Source: Guillardia theta CCMP2712 (Eukaryota > Cryptophyceae > Pyrenomonadales > Geminigeraceae). Taken from it: 64,000 bases of DNA. Positions 54,311-64,000 of the stretch are shown here, in pieces. A program made the translations under genes and the position numbers. Location of the stretch: contig NW_005434663.1 in assembly GCF_000315625.1 (NCBI RefSeq), positions 670,906 to 734,905 on the forward strand, read 5' to 3'. The notes beneath the pieces are model-generated. The model did not search any database, had not been told where the DNA came from, and saw only the letters and a list, made by a program, of their open reading frames with translations. How positions within the stretch are numbered: position 1 is the stretch's first letter; each line of letters opens with the position of its first letter.

Positions 54311-56521
54311 TTAATCCGACATGTCGTCGAGGATACGAGCTTCCCCCGACCCCTTCCTGTTGCTCCCGAACGTCAACCTGTTGGACTGCTTTGCGATCCT
54401 CGTCCCGAACTGGATCGCTCGCTTCACCTCCTGCGCTCCCCTCCTCAGCCCCACGCGCTCCGCCACCAGCCGCAGCAGCAGCTTGTCCCCGATCCCAGGA
54501 GGGAGGCTCATGTCGGCGATCGCGGAGAGGGGAAGGGAGGACAGGAACGACACGACCTCCTCATCGAGGAAGGGAAACCTAGCTTCCCTCCCATGGTACG
54601 AGATGCACCGATCGTCTCTCCCCAGGTTCCTCTGCCAGATCCGCTCCATGTCCCTGCCCATCTCCTGCAGGACTCCCTCCTCTCCTCCCCTCTTCATCTT
54701 CGCCCTGTACCTCGAGTACCCACACAGCTGCTCGTCCGCTCCCATCCCCAGCAGCAGCACGCTGCTCCTGCTCACGAAGGGCCTCCCCTCCCCCAGCACC
54801 CGCGCGATGGGCAACGAGCGTCTGCCCCGCACCCACTGACGAGGATCGGAGGAGGTGCCAGCAACAAACTCCGCCTCCTTCCCGCCATGGCCCTGGGATG
54901 CCGTAGCGTCCTGCTGGAGCAGAGGCTTCAGCCTGCCCAGCCATGGTCGCACCCTTCCTTCCCCGATCAGCCAGGAGGGACGCCGTCTCCTGATCTCCTC
55001 CAGCACCCGCTTCACCCCCAGCTCAGGGTGAGCTGAAAGAATCTCTTGCACGACCTCTCCGATCTCTGACCTCTGCGGTTTGTAGCTGCCTTCGGCACTC
55101 GCTTCCACTGCGGCACCCTCCCGTCCTGCCTCCCCTACTTCCCCCTCCGTCGCCTTCTCCACCAGCCTCTCTCGTCCCCCTTCCCCTGTCGTCTCTTCCT
55201 CTTCCTCTGCCTCCTTCCCCTCCTGCTCCTCCCTGCCTCGCTCCTCGCGCGCTCCGCTTGCCCTCAACGCTTGCAGGCGCGTCGACAGGTCCTCCTGCAC
55301 GCGGACAGAGAGCTCCTCTCCTGCATCTTCCTTGGGATCGTCCAGCACAACCCCAGCAGCCCTCGAGCCGAACCAGAGAGCCGAGCCGATGTTGAAGTCC
55401 ATCTGGGTGGCCCGCGGGAAGATCAAGCTGAGAATCTCTTCTCTCCTCTCCTCCACCTCCTCCTGCGTCACATCCACAACAACCAAGTTCCACCTCCTCC
55501 CCGGGAAGAGCTCCCGCAGCTCCCGCAGTGACTCGACGCCCGTGTAGCGGTCAGGAGCCTCGAAGGGGTCGAAGGAGACGTTGATGAGGTCGATGGCCAT
55601 GCTCGGATCGACGTGACGATGCGCAAGGGCGGCAAGGAGCGTTGAGTCGAGCCCACCGGAGAACATCACGGCTACAGGGGAGCCGTCCTCCATGCCCGAT
55701 CCCGCCAGCCGCCTCACTCCCTCCACTCTGCGCCTGACGCTGCGGTCAAGGAGGAGGAAGAGAGCCTGGGCTGCTTCCTCCATGCTCATGGTTGGTGACG
55801 TTGCGCTGATGTAGCAGGAGCGATGGAGGGGAGGCACTCGCGGTGGCCACTGGGTCTTGTGAAGCTCGAATCTCTCCTGCTCCCCCCCCTCATCGTGCAG
55901 CTGGAGGAAGAAGATCCCGTCCGGCGTCACCTCCTCCCACCCCTTCTCCTGTATGTTCCCTGCGCAGGAGGACAGTTGGTAACCGCCCCCGTCGATCCTC
56001 CGCATCAAGAGGCTCCTCCTCCCCAGTCGGTCTCGTCCGAACCATAGCCTCTTGGCCCTCTCCTCCCAGAAGATGAAGGCAAAGGGCCCCTCGATCCGAG
56101 AGACCGCCTGCAGGAAGTGCTCTCCTCCTCCCCCCCCGGCAGCACACGCCCTCGAGAATTGGTCGAGCACCACTGGGGTGTCGCTGGTATGCTCCTTCAC
56201 CTCCATACCTCCAAACACCTCGCCGTTCCAGCACAGCACGTCTCCTCCTATCTGACCTGCTGGCTGCTCACACATCTCCCTGCCTCTCAAGTGAAGGACG
56301 GCAGCGAGCAGCGTAATCCTCCCTCCTCTCAGTTCGCGCGAACCCCAGCCATCCGGTCCTCTCCTCCGTAGGGATTCTCTGGTCTTCGCACTCAGCAGGT
56401 GGTCTCCTTGAGATGTGCAGCAACAAACTCCTCCTCCTCCTCCTCCTCCTCCTCCTCCTCCTCCTCCTCCTCCTCCTCCTCCTCCTCCATGAATGATGGC
56501 CACACACCCGATGCCGCACAT
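54311..56521 (-). CDS. ASNSD1: ASNSD1-like asparagine-synthetase-domain protein with acidic insert
   Basis: A single exon of 736 codons. I start at MCGIGCVAII (56521) because the family needs Cys2 as the N-terminal nucleophile; 27 in-frame codons upstream are ignored. After a poly-Gly run come RRRGPDGW, AAVLHLRG, WNGEVFGG, FGRDRLGRRSLL, the ATP-pyrophosphatase loop VAVMFSGGLDST, LLLGMGADEQLCGYSR, NLGRDDRCISYHGREARFPF and LPPGIGDKLLLRLVAERVGL, all in ASNSD1 order. Human ASNSD1 joins AVWFASRG to GIGADEQ within about 25 residues. Here about 190 residues are inserted: Glu-rich sequence, then EILSAHPELGVKRVLEEIRR and WLIGEGRVRPWL, which look like a small folded helical module. Activity of the family is uncertain. 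The lack of introns is unusual for this locus. Confidence 0.85.
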   Translation of the reverse strand: MCGIGCVAIIHGGGGGGGGGGGGGGGGGGGGVCCCTSQGDHLLSAKTRESLRRRGPDGWGSRELRGGRITLLAAVLHLRGREMCEQPAGQIGGDVLCWNGEVFGGMEVKEHTSDTPVVLDQFSRACAAGGGGGEHFLQAVSRIEGPFAFIFWEERAKRLWFGRDRLGRRSLLMRRIDGGGYQLSSCAGNIQEKGWEEVTPDGIFFLQLHDEGGEQERFELHKTQWPPRVPPLHRSCYISATSPTMSMEEAAQALFLLLDRSVRRRVEGVRRLAGSGMEDGSPVAVMFSGGLDSTLLAALAHRHVDPSMAIDLINVSFDPFEAPDRYTGVESLRELRELFPGRRWNLVVVDVTQEEVEERREEILSLIFPRATQMDFNIGSALWFGSRAAGVVLDDPKEDAGEELSVRVQEDLSTRLQALRASGAREERGREEQEGKEAEEEEETTGEGGRERLVEKATEGEVGEAGREGAAVEASAEGSYKPQRSEIGEVVQEILSAHPELGVKRVLEEIRRRRPSWLIGEGRVRPWLGRLKPLLQQDATASQGHGGKEAEFVAGTSSDPRQWVRGRRSLPIARVLGEGRPFVSRSSVLLLGMGADEQLCGYSRYRAKMKRGGEEGVLQEMGRDMERIWQRNLGRDDRCISYHGREARFPFLDEEVVSFLSSLPLSAIADMSLPPGIGDKLLLRLVAERVGLRRGAQEVKRAIQFGTRIAKQSNRLTFGSNRKGSGEARILDDMSD
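56428..56488 (-). repeat. CTC/GAG repeat encoding poly-Gly in ASNSD1
   Basis: About twenty CTC units on the plus strand are read as GGA/GGC-type Gly codons, giving about 20 consecutive glycines right after the catalytic N terminus. This places a microsatellite inside the glutamine-amidotransferase domain. Confidence 0.9.
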
Positions 56522-57146
56522 GCCGGCGGGTCGCTGTCCTTGGGGTCTAGAGTAATCTCTGCTACACTTATACTGATGTCTTGTACTTATTCTATGCACC
56601 ATGACTGAGGCGGGTCTACTAATCTATACTGGCCCGTCCTCCGAGGCTCGGAGCCCGCGTTGGCAGCCTGGATGAAGAATGGTTCCGAGGCTGTCCGGCC
56701 GGGCGGGGTCAAGCCCGCGGCGCCCTCCAGGCGGCTCGAGTCTACTCTCAGGGCGGCCTGACTTCCGGTATGCGTTATGCGTCTCATTCCTTCGGCGGCG
56801 GCCGCAGCGACATCGCTGGCATCATCATGGCATGGCGCGTACAGCATTGGCAAGTTGGGTTTGGTTCTCGCTGTCTTTTCTCTTCTCGCCGTTTGGCCTG
56901 TGCGACAGTGTCAGAGTCAAGCCTCCTCGTCTCTCCTGAAGTTGGGCCCTGAATTCGGAAGTTCTCAGTACTCGCCGGTATCCGGCGGGCCGGGCCGCAG
57001 TTACGGCGGCGGCAGTCAAGCCGCCGGGTCACTCGGGGTAGCCTGGCCCCGGCCGCGCTACTACCGGGGCCGGGCGGCCGGCCCGGGCTTCCGAGTTACT
57101 CTTGAAGCGGCTACCGGAGTACCATTCTTGACTATTTCCATTCTTG
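56522..57146. promoter_or_regulatory. Divergent spacer with GGCCGGGC island (island f)
   Basis: Bases about 56628-57110 are a long C/G island containing GGCCGGGCGGGG, GGCGGCGGCCGC and GGCCGGGCGGCCGGCC, with TTACGGCGG, GTCACTCGGGG and AGTCAAGCCG words. It separates the ASNSD1 start from the CHORD/FN3 gene start. Short open frames in it are treated as compositional. Confidence 0.5.
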
Positions 57147-58847
57147 ATGATTCACGACTGTAGTCAAATATTTGATGCGTTTGAAAGGAGTTGGGCATGG
57201 CGGATGATTGGGCCGTCTTCCTCCTCCTCCTCCTCCGCTCCTCCTCCTCCCTCTCCTCTCGCAGTCGCTCGTTCTTCTTCTGCTCATCCTCTACTGTCTA
57301 GGGTCCTGTCCTCTTCATCCCCTGCTCCTCCTCCTCCAGCTACATTCTCAGCGCAATCTCCCAACTCTGCAAGGCGCGCCGTTCGCCAAGCCGACCATGG
57401 GTCGTCTCCTGCTCACTCAGGAAGCCAGACGCCCAAGTCTCTGCTTGCCACACCCTCACCTCGACGAGCTTCGTCTCCTGCACTTCACTACCGCTCTCGC
57501 CCCCTTTCAGCACAACATCCTCCAAACCGAATCCGCCCTGCTTCTGCACTGTTGGTGCAGCGGGATGACTCACCCGTGAGCGGAGGGAGGAGCCGAGACG
57601 ATCTGTTCTCTCCTCAATCATCCTCCGCCTCTCTCGTCAGCCTTCCTCTCTCCGGCTCACAGCTCGTCCGCGACTCCTCGCCATTTTTACCCACGCGGGA
57701 TTCACGGAATGGCAGCGAAACTCGTGGCAACGGAAAGGTAAGAGCGTGCACAACCTGATCCAATGATCCTTCGTCTCACCACCCTCCCGCACACAGGCGA
57801 TGGTACGGAAAGCAGCGTCTAGCTCTCTGCTGCGTCCTAGCAGGTTGAAAGAGCCTAAGTCGGGCCCACTGGGCGGGTCTAAGAGGAGCAACCTCTATGC
57901 AAGCTCGAGCTCAGTCATCCCGGTCTCTGACTCGAGGCGGAAGCTCGCTGCTAGCCGAGGAAGCTCGACGTATCGGTCGCAGGAGGAGGAAGAGGATACG
58001 GAGCGAAGACATCACCAGAGGCAGGACAAGAACCTTGAGTACCTCCTCAAGTCTGCCGACGGCCTCTACCCCCGCCGCTCCTGCTGGGAGGGCCTGAGCT
58101 CCAAGTTCTTCCGGGAGGACGCCATGTCGCTCCTCAACCCTGACGTCATCTACGGGATGTGGAGCTGCTGCCGCAAGTCGAAGTTCGCGAGCGTGGGGTG
58201 CGAGACGTCGAGTCATGTGGAGGACGGGGAGATGGCCCGCTGCTCGCTGTGCGACAGCATCTTCAACGTCCGGCTGTACCGCTCGATTCCGAGGAGCTCG
58301 ATCTACAACCGACACTCCGTTGACAAGGCCTGTGCGCGACATGCTGGGGAGCTGGTGGCCAAGGGCGTCTCGAGCTACTACTGGACATGCTGCAACGGGT
58401 CCGAGGGAGCGCTCGGTTGCTCCAGGGGGAGACATGAGGCAGCAAAGCTCGAGAGCCTGGTGGAGTATGTGAGAGGTGAGACGGGACGGGACGGGGAGGA
58501 AGGAAGGGCAGAGTGGGGATGAAGAGGGAGAGGGGGGGATGAAGTGGGAGAGGGGGGAAGGGAGGAAGAGGGAGAGGGGGGATGAAGAGGGAGAGTCACA
58601 GAGGAAGGGAGAAGGGGCAAGGAGAGACGAGAGCATTGGAGCGAATCAGCAGAGAGGGAGAGGGAGAGAGAGAGTAGAAGAGAAGTCAAGGAATCTGACT
58701 TTGATCTTTTTAAGATCACAATGTCGAGGTGGACGACGAGGAGGTTCGCAAACAGAATTTGGTCTTTTGCATCCGATGCCTCAGGTTCGTTGATCGCAGG
58801 AAATTTCACGGTGAGTCGCTTGCGACAAAGATGAGGGGAGGAGGAGG

Positions 58848-58901
<54 letters not shown>

Positions 58902-61900
58902 AGCAGGAGGAGGAGCAGGAGGAGCAGGAGGAGCAGGAGGAGGAGGAGGAGGAGGAATGGGGAGGAGGAGGATTTGGTTGACTCGTTATGGGGGCAGATG
59001 CTGCCTGTAAATTTCATACCGGAAAGTACCTGGAGGGTCAGGCTGTTCGTCCTCGTATGCTTCTTCCGCTGGCACCTGGGGACATTTCGCTTCAAGCCAC
59101 CTTCCAAAAGCTGATTGTAATTGCTACGATCTGATGTTTTCCATCATTGACATAGCCCTTGTCACTGTTTGTAAAGTCCTTGTTGTGAAAGACGAACAGT
59201 AATCATAACGATGATGATGACGATGATGATGATGATGATGATGACGATGTCGATGACGATGATGATGACGACAATGATGATGACAACGATGATGACGGTG
59301 ACAACGATGATGACAACGATGATGATGATGATGATGAAAGTTGGTCAGTTTCATCGACTGGTGTAGAGTGACTCTCCTATCAGATTCACTTCAAAGCTCC
59401 TGAGCTCGGCGGGGAGTCAGGGTGTACAAATCCTCACCTGATGGCCATTGAAGGTCGAACTCCACTAGCCTGTGGCTATGCGCTCATCACCCACTTCGAG
59501 GTAAACAAGAGCTCCAGTCATCCTCCCTCTCAGCTTTCCTCCTTCGCTTTGCTCCTCTTCCTCTTCCCTCCTCGTTCTCTTTCCTCCTCCTCCACTTCCC
59601 TTCTCGTTGCGCTCCTGTCCCTCCATCTGAACCTCCTCCCCTCCTCCTTCTCAACCACATTCTCTCTCGCGTCTTCCTCCTCTCTCGCCTCTTCTCTGAT
59701 CACCTTTTCAGGTCCTCATCGACAGAGGAGCAGGCGGCAAGTTGCGGTTCGAGCGATCGGAGGAGGTTCTCAGCAAGAGCGCGAAGATCTGCGGGGTCTA
59801 CAGGAGCGACATGTGCAAGTCCATGCACATCCCAGCTGAGCCGAGGGAGCACCTCTCCCACCTCAGCCTCGAAGCTGAGCAGCAGCTGGAGAAGAATGGC
59901 AGGGACGTTTTCCACTGCGTTCAGATCATCTCCTGCACAACACAGAAGAACGCAGGGAGGCCCTTCCCGGGATGGAAGGGGGACCACAGCGAGGAGGTCT
60001 TCTTCCGTATCCCTGAGGTGAACACTCCTCGTCCTCCCCGTCCTCCCCGTCCTCCTCGTCCTTGTCCTTCTCCCCCTCCTCGTCCTCCCCATCCTCGTCC
60101 TCCTCCCCATCTCGTCTCCTCCTCGTCTCCTCGTCTCAGTTCTGCTCCTCCTGATTGCCTGTTCTCTTCATCCCTCTTCTTTTCCTAATCTCCTCGTCGT
60201 CTTCCTCCTCCTCCTTCGTCTCCCTCCTGTAAACTTTCCTATCAGATCGGGAGGCCGGAGGTGGAAGTTAGGGATCATTTTGAAGTCTACCGCGCTGTCA
60301 TACTCAAGTGGAGGATCCCTCCTTGCACGCAAGACGCAGGCGTGCGATGCTTCAAGGTGCGGTGGCGCTTCATCCTCAACTACTGGGGAGAGGAGGAGGA
60401 GGACGCGGAGGGAGAGGAGGAGAAGGAGAGGAGGAGGAAGATGGAGGAGGAGGGAGAGCTTATCCTGGGAGACTCGACCTCCCCCATAGCTAGTGGAGGA
60501 TGGAATGAGGTGATAGTGAGCGGGTCTTCCCGCAGTTGCAGCCTGTTTGACCTCCGCCCTGGCTGCCTTTACGAGTTCTATGTAGTTGCCTGCGGGATCG
60601 TGCCCGAGGAGGAGGAGGAGGAGGAGGAGGAGGAGGAGGAGGAGAGGGAGGAGGAGGAGAAGTTCAAGGCCAAGGAGGAGAAGAGTGCCCAAGGAGTAGG
60701 GGACAGACGGTCGCAGCTTCTGCAGGGGGGATCGTTCAAGTTCAAGCAGACGAATCGGGCAGCAGGGAGCTTTTCGAATCTGATCGACATGTCCACCACG
60801 AAGAAAGAGGAGGGCAAGGGTGCAAGCAAGCAGCAGGAGAGCGGCAGTTCGTACACTCTAGAGCTCCTCCTCCCCTGCTACGGTCAACACGAGATGGCCT
60901 CTGAGCGCGTCAGGATGGTCACCATGCGCCGACCCGCCACCTGCTCCGACCCCTGCGTTCACTTTGTGTGCTCCTGCAACCTCGACCTCCCCTTCCGCCT
61001 CCGTTGTGACCTGGGGATGGAGGAGAACATGGAGATCTACTGCAGCAACTCGCTGGCCCTGTGCTGGAGGAAGCCTCGAGACTTCGGGGAGGTCAAGGTC
61101 AGCGGCTTCAAGGTGGTGGAGGATGGAGGGCGGAGCTTCTGGATCTCGGAGGAGCACTCGACAGAGCTAGCGGGCATCCTGCTCAGGTCCGGCAGGATCC
61201 CAGCTAGCCTGATAGAGGAGGAACGGGTCCGCTCTTTTCTCCTCCCCGTCCTGCCCGCCACGAGGTACAGAATCCGAGTGCTTGCTACCACCAGGAACCC
61301 TGTGGCGGCCGAGGGAGACGATGCTCCTCCTCTCCTCTTCGTCTCTCCTGGGGTCCGGGCTCCTCGTCTCCAGCTGATCTCCGCAAACTTCTCCGCCACT
61401 ATCGGAAGTTCCTTCCTCCTGCAGTGGTTCCCCCCTGAAGAGCTGGGTACGCGCCCTCTCCTCGGCCGCGTGAGGGGCTACACGATCTGCTGGGAGGAGG
61501 AGGAGGAGGAGGACAAGGCAAGGAAGCGGACGAAGAGCATCTACCTGTCAACGGCTGAGGCGCACATGTTGGAGCGATTGAATGTCGGGATTCACAAAGA
61601 GCGCTGCGAGAGCGAGGAGGAGGAGGAGGAGGAGGAGGAGGAGGAGCGGGGGGGTGAGGAGGAGGAACGAGAGCAAGCAGAGGAGGAGGAGACGCGAGGG
61701 GTTCGGAGAGACTCGGCCATGCAGCGCGTGCTACCGACGAGGACGGTGGAGGAGTTGGAGAAGGATGAGGAGGGGACGCTGACGCACAGGAGCACGACTT
61801 TCTCCCCCTCCCAACATCCTCACTCGCGCCATGTCGTCGTTGGTCGAGCGCAGGTCCCTCCTCGCGGGAAGGAGAGGGACTTCCTTCTCCGCCTGCGGGA

Positions 61901-64000
61901 CGCCTCCTCCTGCTTCGTCTGGCTCTCCGTCGACTGCGAGCACTGTGAACCCGAGCACGCGTACCTGCGGAGCGAGAGGCTGCAGGTGCAACTGCCGTTC
62001 CCTCCCGAACGCCCATGGCTGGAGAGCGAAACGATCCTGAACGAGGAGGCGAGGAGGACGATGAGGCTCTTCGCGCAGCTGTGCATGGCAAGCGAGCAAC
62101 GGGAGGACCTGCTGCGAGAGATCAGTGAGTTCGACAGAAGGGCGATTGATCCTTCCCGCCTGTGGGTCAGGACGAGCGAGTGGAACCCGCTGCTGGAGCA
62201 GAGGACCAGGAAGACAAACTTCCGTCGCCTCCTGCAAACCGAGTCGGAGATCCACTCCCTCATGCAGCAGCATGCGCATGCCCGTACGCTCGCGTCCTTC
62301 TCCCTCCTCCTCCGCTGGGTGAAGCCCAAGGACTACGGGGAGGCAAAGATCTCGAGTTTCATCTTGCAGGTCGAGCGGAGGCCCTGGAAGAACGCTCCCT
62401 TCCGCACTCCAGCTCACATTCAGCTGGCCTCTGACGACATTGCCCAGCACGACGCAGGGCATCCGTACGAAGTGAGACTCGACGGGCTGAAGTTCGGGGA
62501 GGACTTGTCCTTCAAACTCTTCTCCCTCGCCCTCCTCGGCTCCTCCTCCCGCATCATTCCCCTCCCCCACTCCTCCTCCGCCTCTGCCCTCTCCTGCATG
62601 AAGCTCAAGGAGAATGAGGTTCCCAGCTTGCAATCCAACGAGATCGACTTGTCCAGCCTGACACAGTCGGACGCGATGAAGCCTTTCACCTTCGCCGTCA
62701 GTTTAGCCTGGTGGGTTCCTCCTATCTTTCTGCTATCGCCCTTCCTCTCCTATCGCCCTTCCTCCCTTATCGCCCTTCCTCTCCTATCCCCACTGCTCCG
62801 CTCCTATCCCCTCCTCTCCTGCCCTGCTCTCCTCCTCCCTTCCTCGCTCTTCCTCGCCCGTCTCACCTTGCTGGCAGGCACACACTAGACCTCAACTCTT
62901 TCAGCACCTCCCTGGTTGATCCCCCACCCTTCCGACCTCCTGCCTCCCAACCTCCGCCTTCTCGAGTCCCCTGGGTCCCAGCAGGATTTCAGCTGGGGGA
63001 GAGCACGGCCGACTTGCTGAGGGAGAAGCACGAAAGAGCTGAGAGTCTTGACCCGAGGAGCGCGATCTTTGCGGAGGGAGGAGGACTATCCCCGACTAGC
63101 AGGAGGAGGATCGCAGCGATGAAGAGCCACAAGGCGAAGCAGGTGGAGGAGGCGGCGGCAGCGGAGGGCCCGAAGGCGGCGACGAGGGAGCGGCTGCTGG
63201 CGCAGATGATGAGGAGGGCTCTGGAGAGGAGGAGCGACCCCGCGGAGCTGACGGAGTTCCGGCTGACGCTGGAGCAGGAAGCGCTGTGCCGCAACAATCT
63301 GTCCATGAACGCTCCCCCCGAGAGGAACGAGGAGATTCACGGCTGCACGCGCATCTCCAAGAGTTCCGCCAGCCTGCAAAGGAGCATGCTCATCGGGTCC
63401 AGGGCCGCAGCCATCGCAGGGCTGACCCCCGTGCAGGGAGAGCTCTCTTCCTCCTCCACTACTACCAACAACGCCGACCCGGCTGCCCAGCATCCCGTCG
63501 CCCCCCCGGCCTCCTCCTCCTCCTCCTCCCCCATGACGCTCAAGTTCGACGACGGGGTCTGCAAGGTCGTCCTCTTCTGGGTGCCTTGGATGCGCCATTG
63601 CCAGAGGATCCTCTTCCTTCTCGGCGAACTCCTCCGAAGGCACCGCAACCATCGGGGAGCTGGGAAGTGCAGCTGGGAGCTCGTCACCGTCGCCCTCCCT
63701 CCTTCCCCCGAGCAGCTGCAGCTGTACCCAGACCTCAAGGCTCGAATAAAGGAGGCGATCGATCAGCTCGACTCGGCGCGGGCCGCCCGGCCCCAGCAGG
63801 AGGGCGAGCTGGACGAGGGGACGTCCCGTAAGCCTGCTGGCGGCAAGAGGGCGACAAAAGGGACAGGAGAGAAGCTGAGAACTCCGACCCCAGCTGATCC
63901 CGACCTGGTAGAGAGCCTGAGCAAGCTGTCGCGAGTGATGGAGCGGACGACAGGACGAGCCTCTTCCCTCCTCTCGGGCGTTCTCGGCATCCCTGCTAGC
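57147..64000 (+). CDS. Large protein with CHORD-like zinc clusters, FN3-like and thioredoxin-like regions; 3' end outside
   Basis: Exons 57147-57737, 57797-58475, 58715-58810, 58998-59116, 59384-59500, 59712-60017, 60246-62710 and 62878-64000 join in phase, and the frame is still open at the window end (over 1,800 residues). The N terminus is Ser/Pro/Arg-rich and probably disordered. Cys/His clusters resembling CHORD units follow: MWSCCRKSKFASVGCETSSH, YWTCCNGSEGALGCSRGRH, and FCIRCLRF with ACKFHTGKYL. Next come beta-rich, fibronectin-III-like segments (AVILKWRIPP; SLALCWRKPRDFGEVKVSGF; SFLLQWFPPEELG; LLLRWVKPKDYGEAKISSF). They are interrupted by poly-Glu runs coded by GAG repeats. The last exon holds VCKVVLFWVPWMRHCQ, which looks like a degenerate thioredoxin active site. 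The start could be ATG 57201. CHORD proteins act with HSP90 co-chaperones; the role here is unknown. Introns are 167-267 bp and repeat-filled. Confidence 0.65.
58834..58958 (+). repeat. GGAGCA/GGAGGA hexamer repeat in an intron
   Basis: Roughly twenty GGAGCA, GGAGGA and AGGAGCA units fill the intron 58811-58997 between two halves of a Cys/His cluster. Confidence 0.9.
59200..59337 (+). repeat. GAT-type repeat in an intron
   Basis: Tandem GATGAT, GACGAT and GACAACGAT units for about 135 bp in the intron 59117-59383. One antisense frame would read poly-His, but it is a repeat shadow. Confidence 0.9.

Noticed and set aside
59124-59354. Poly-His frame on the minus strand
   Set aside because: It is a shadow of the GAT repeat in an intron.
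62711-62880. C-terminal extension of the FN3 exon to a stop at 62888
   Set aside because: It reads an intron with GT at 62711 and AG at 62877; splicing opens a further frame of more than 370 codons.
1-64000. Search for tRNA, rRNA, CRISPR arrays, transposase or reverse transcriptase genes
   Set aside because: No T-loop plus cloverleaf arrangement, no repeat-spacer array and no transposase or RT motifs were seen by eye.

Overview
This is nuclear DNA of a unicellular eukaryote. Genes are dense, lie on both strands and are split by very short GT-AG introns (mostly 40-75 bp, plus two GC-AG). I placed about 110 introns by hand, using frame continuity and family alignment. The gene mix fits a protist alga: cytochrome c, WW-less PCIF1, NUFIP1, INTS14, TMEM209, ASNSD1, Val/Pro-rich alveolin-like cortex proteins, cyclic-nucleotide-domain proteins and CHORD-like zinc clusters. 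A cryptophyte such as Guillardia theta is my best guess, by style only; I could not search a database.

Layout. 1-10 kb: a partial HEAT-repeat gene, cytochrome c (-), a secreted LysM protein (+), a calmodulin-like protein (-) and a PDZ/coiled-coil protein (+). 10.3-20.6 kb: one giant gene (-) for a protein of about 3,243 residues. It carries a myristoylation signal, SPRY-like, DUF4062-like, EF-hand, three CNBD, NACHT-type NTPase, WD40 and ARM domains, and a C2 domain that appears to be split by a fourth CNBD. 21-29 kb: a luminal discoidin/fucosyltransferase-like protein, alveolin-like protein A, a heavily N-glycosylated type II membrane protein and an unknown Tyr/Pro-rich protein. 29.3-36.4 kb: an RNA-processing cluster of PCIF1-like (-), NUFIP1-like (+) and INTS14-like (-). 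37-45 kb: TMEM209-like (+), alveolin-like B (+) and a small PDZ protein (-). 46-50 kb: weakly supported genes and G-rich or pyrimidine-rich spacers. 50-64 kb: a CNBD-kinase-CNBD protein (+), ASNSD1-like (-) and a large CHORD/FN3/thioredoxin-like protein (+) that leaves the window.

Two genome-scale signals stand out. First, GGCCCGGCC-rich islands with interspersed CACTGA and ACGGT motifs lie in five of seven divergent gene spacers. Second, runs of GGGGTAGGGG type fill many gene-free stretches. From 50 kb onward introns become several times longer and are packed with CTC/GAG, GGAGCA or GAT repeats. The same purine repeats run into coding exons as poly-Glu and poly-Gly. I saw no rRNA, tRNA, CRISPR array or intact mobile element.
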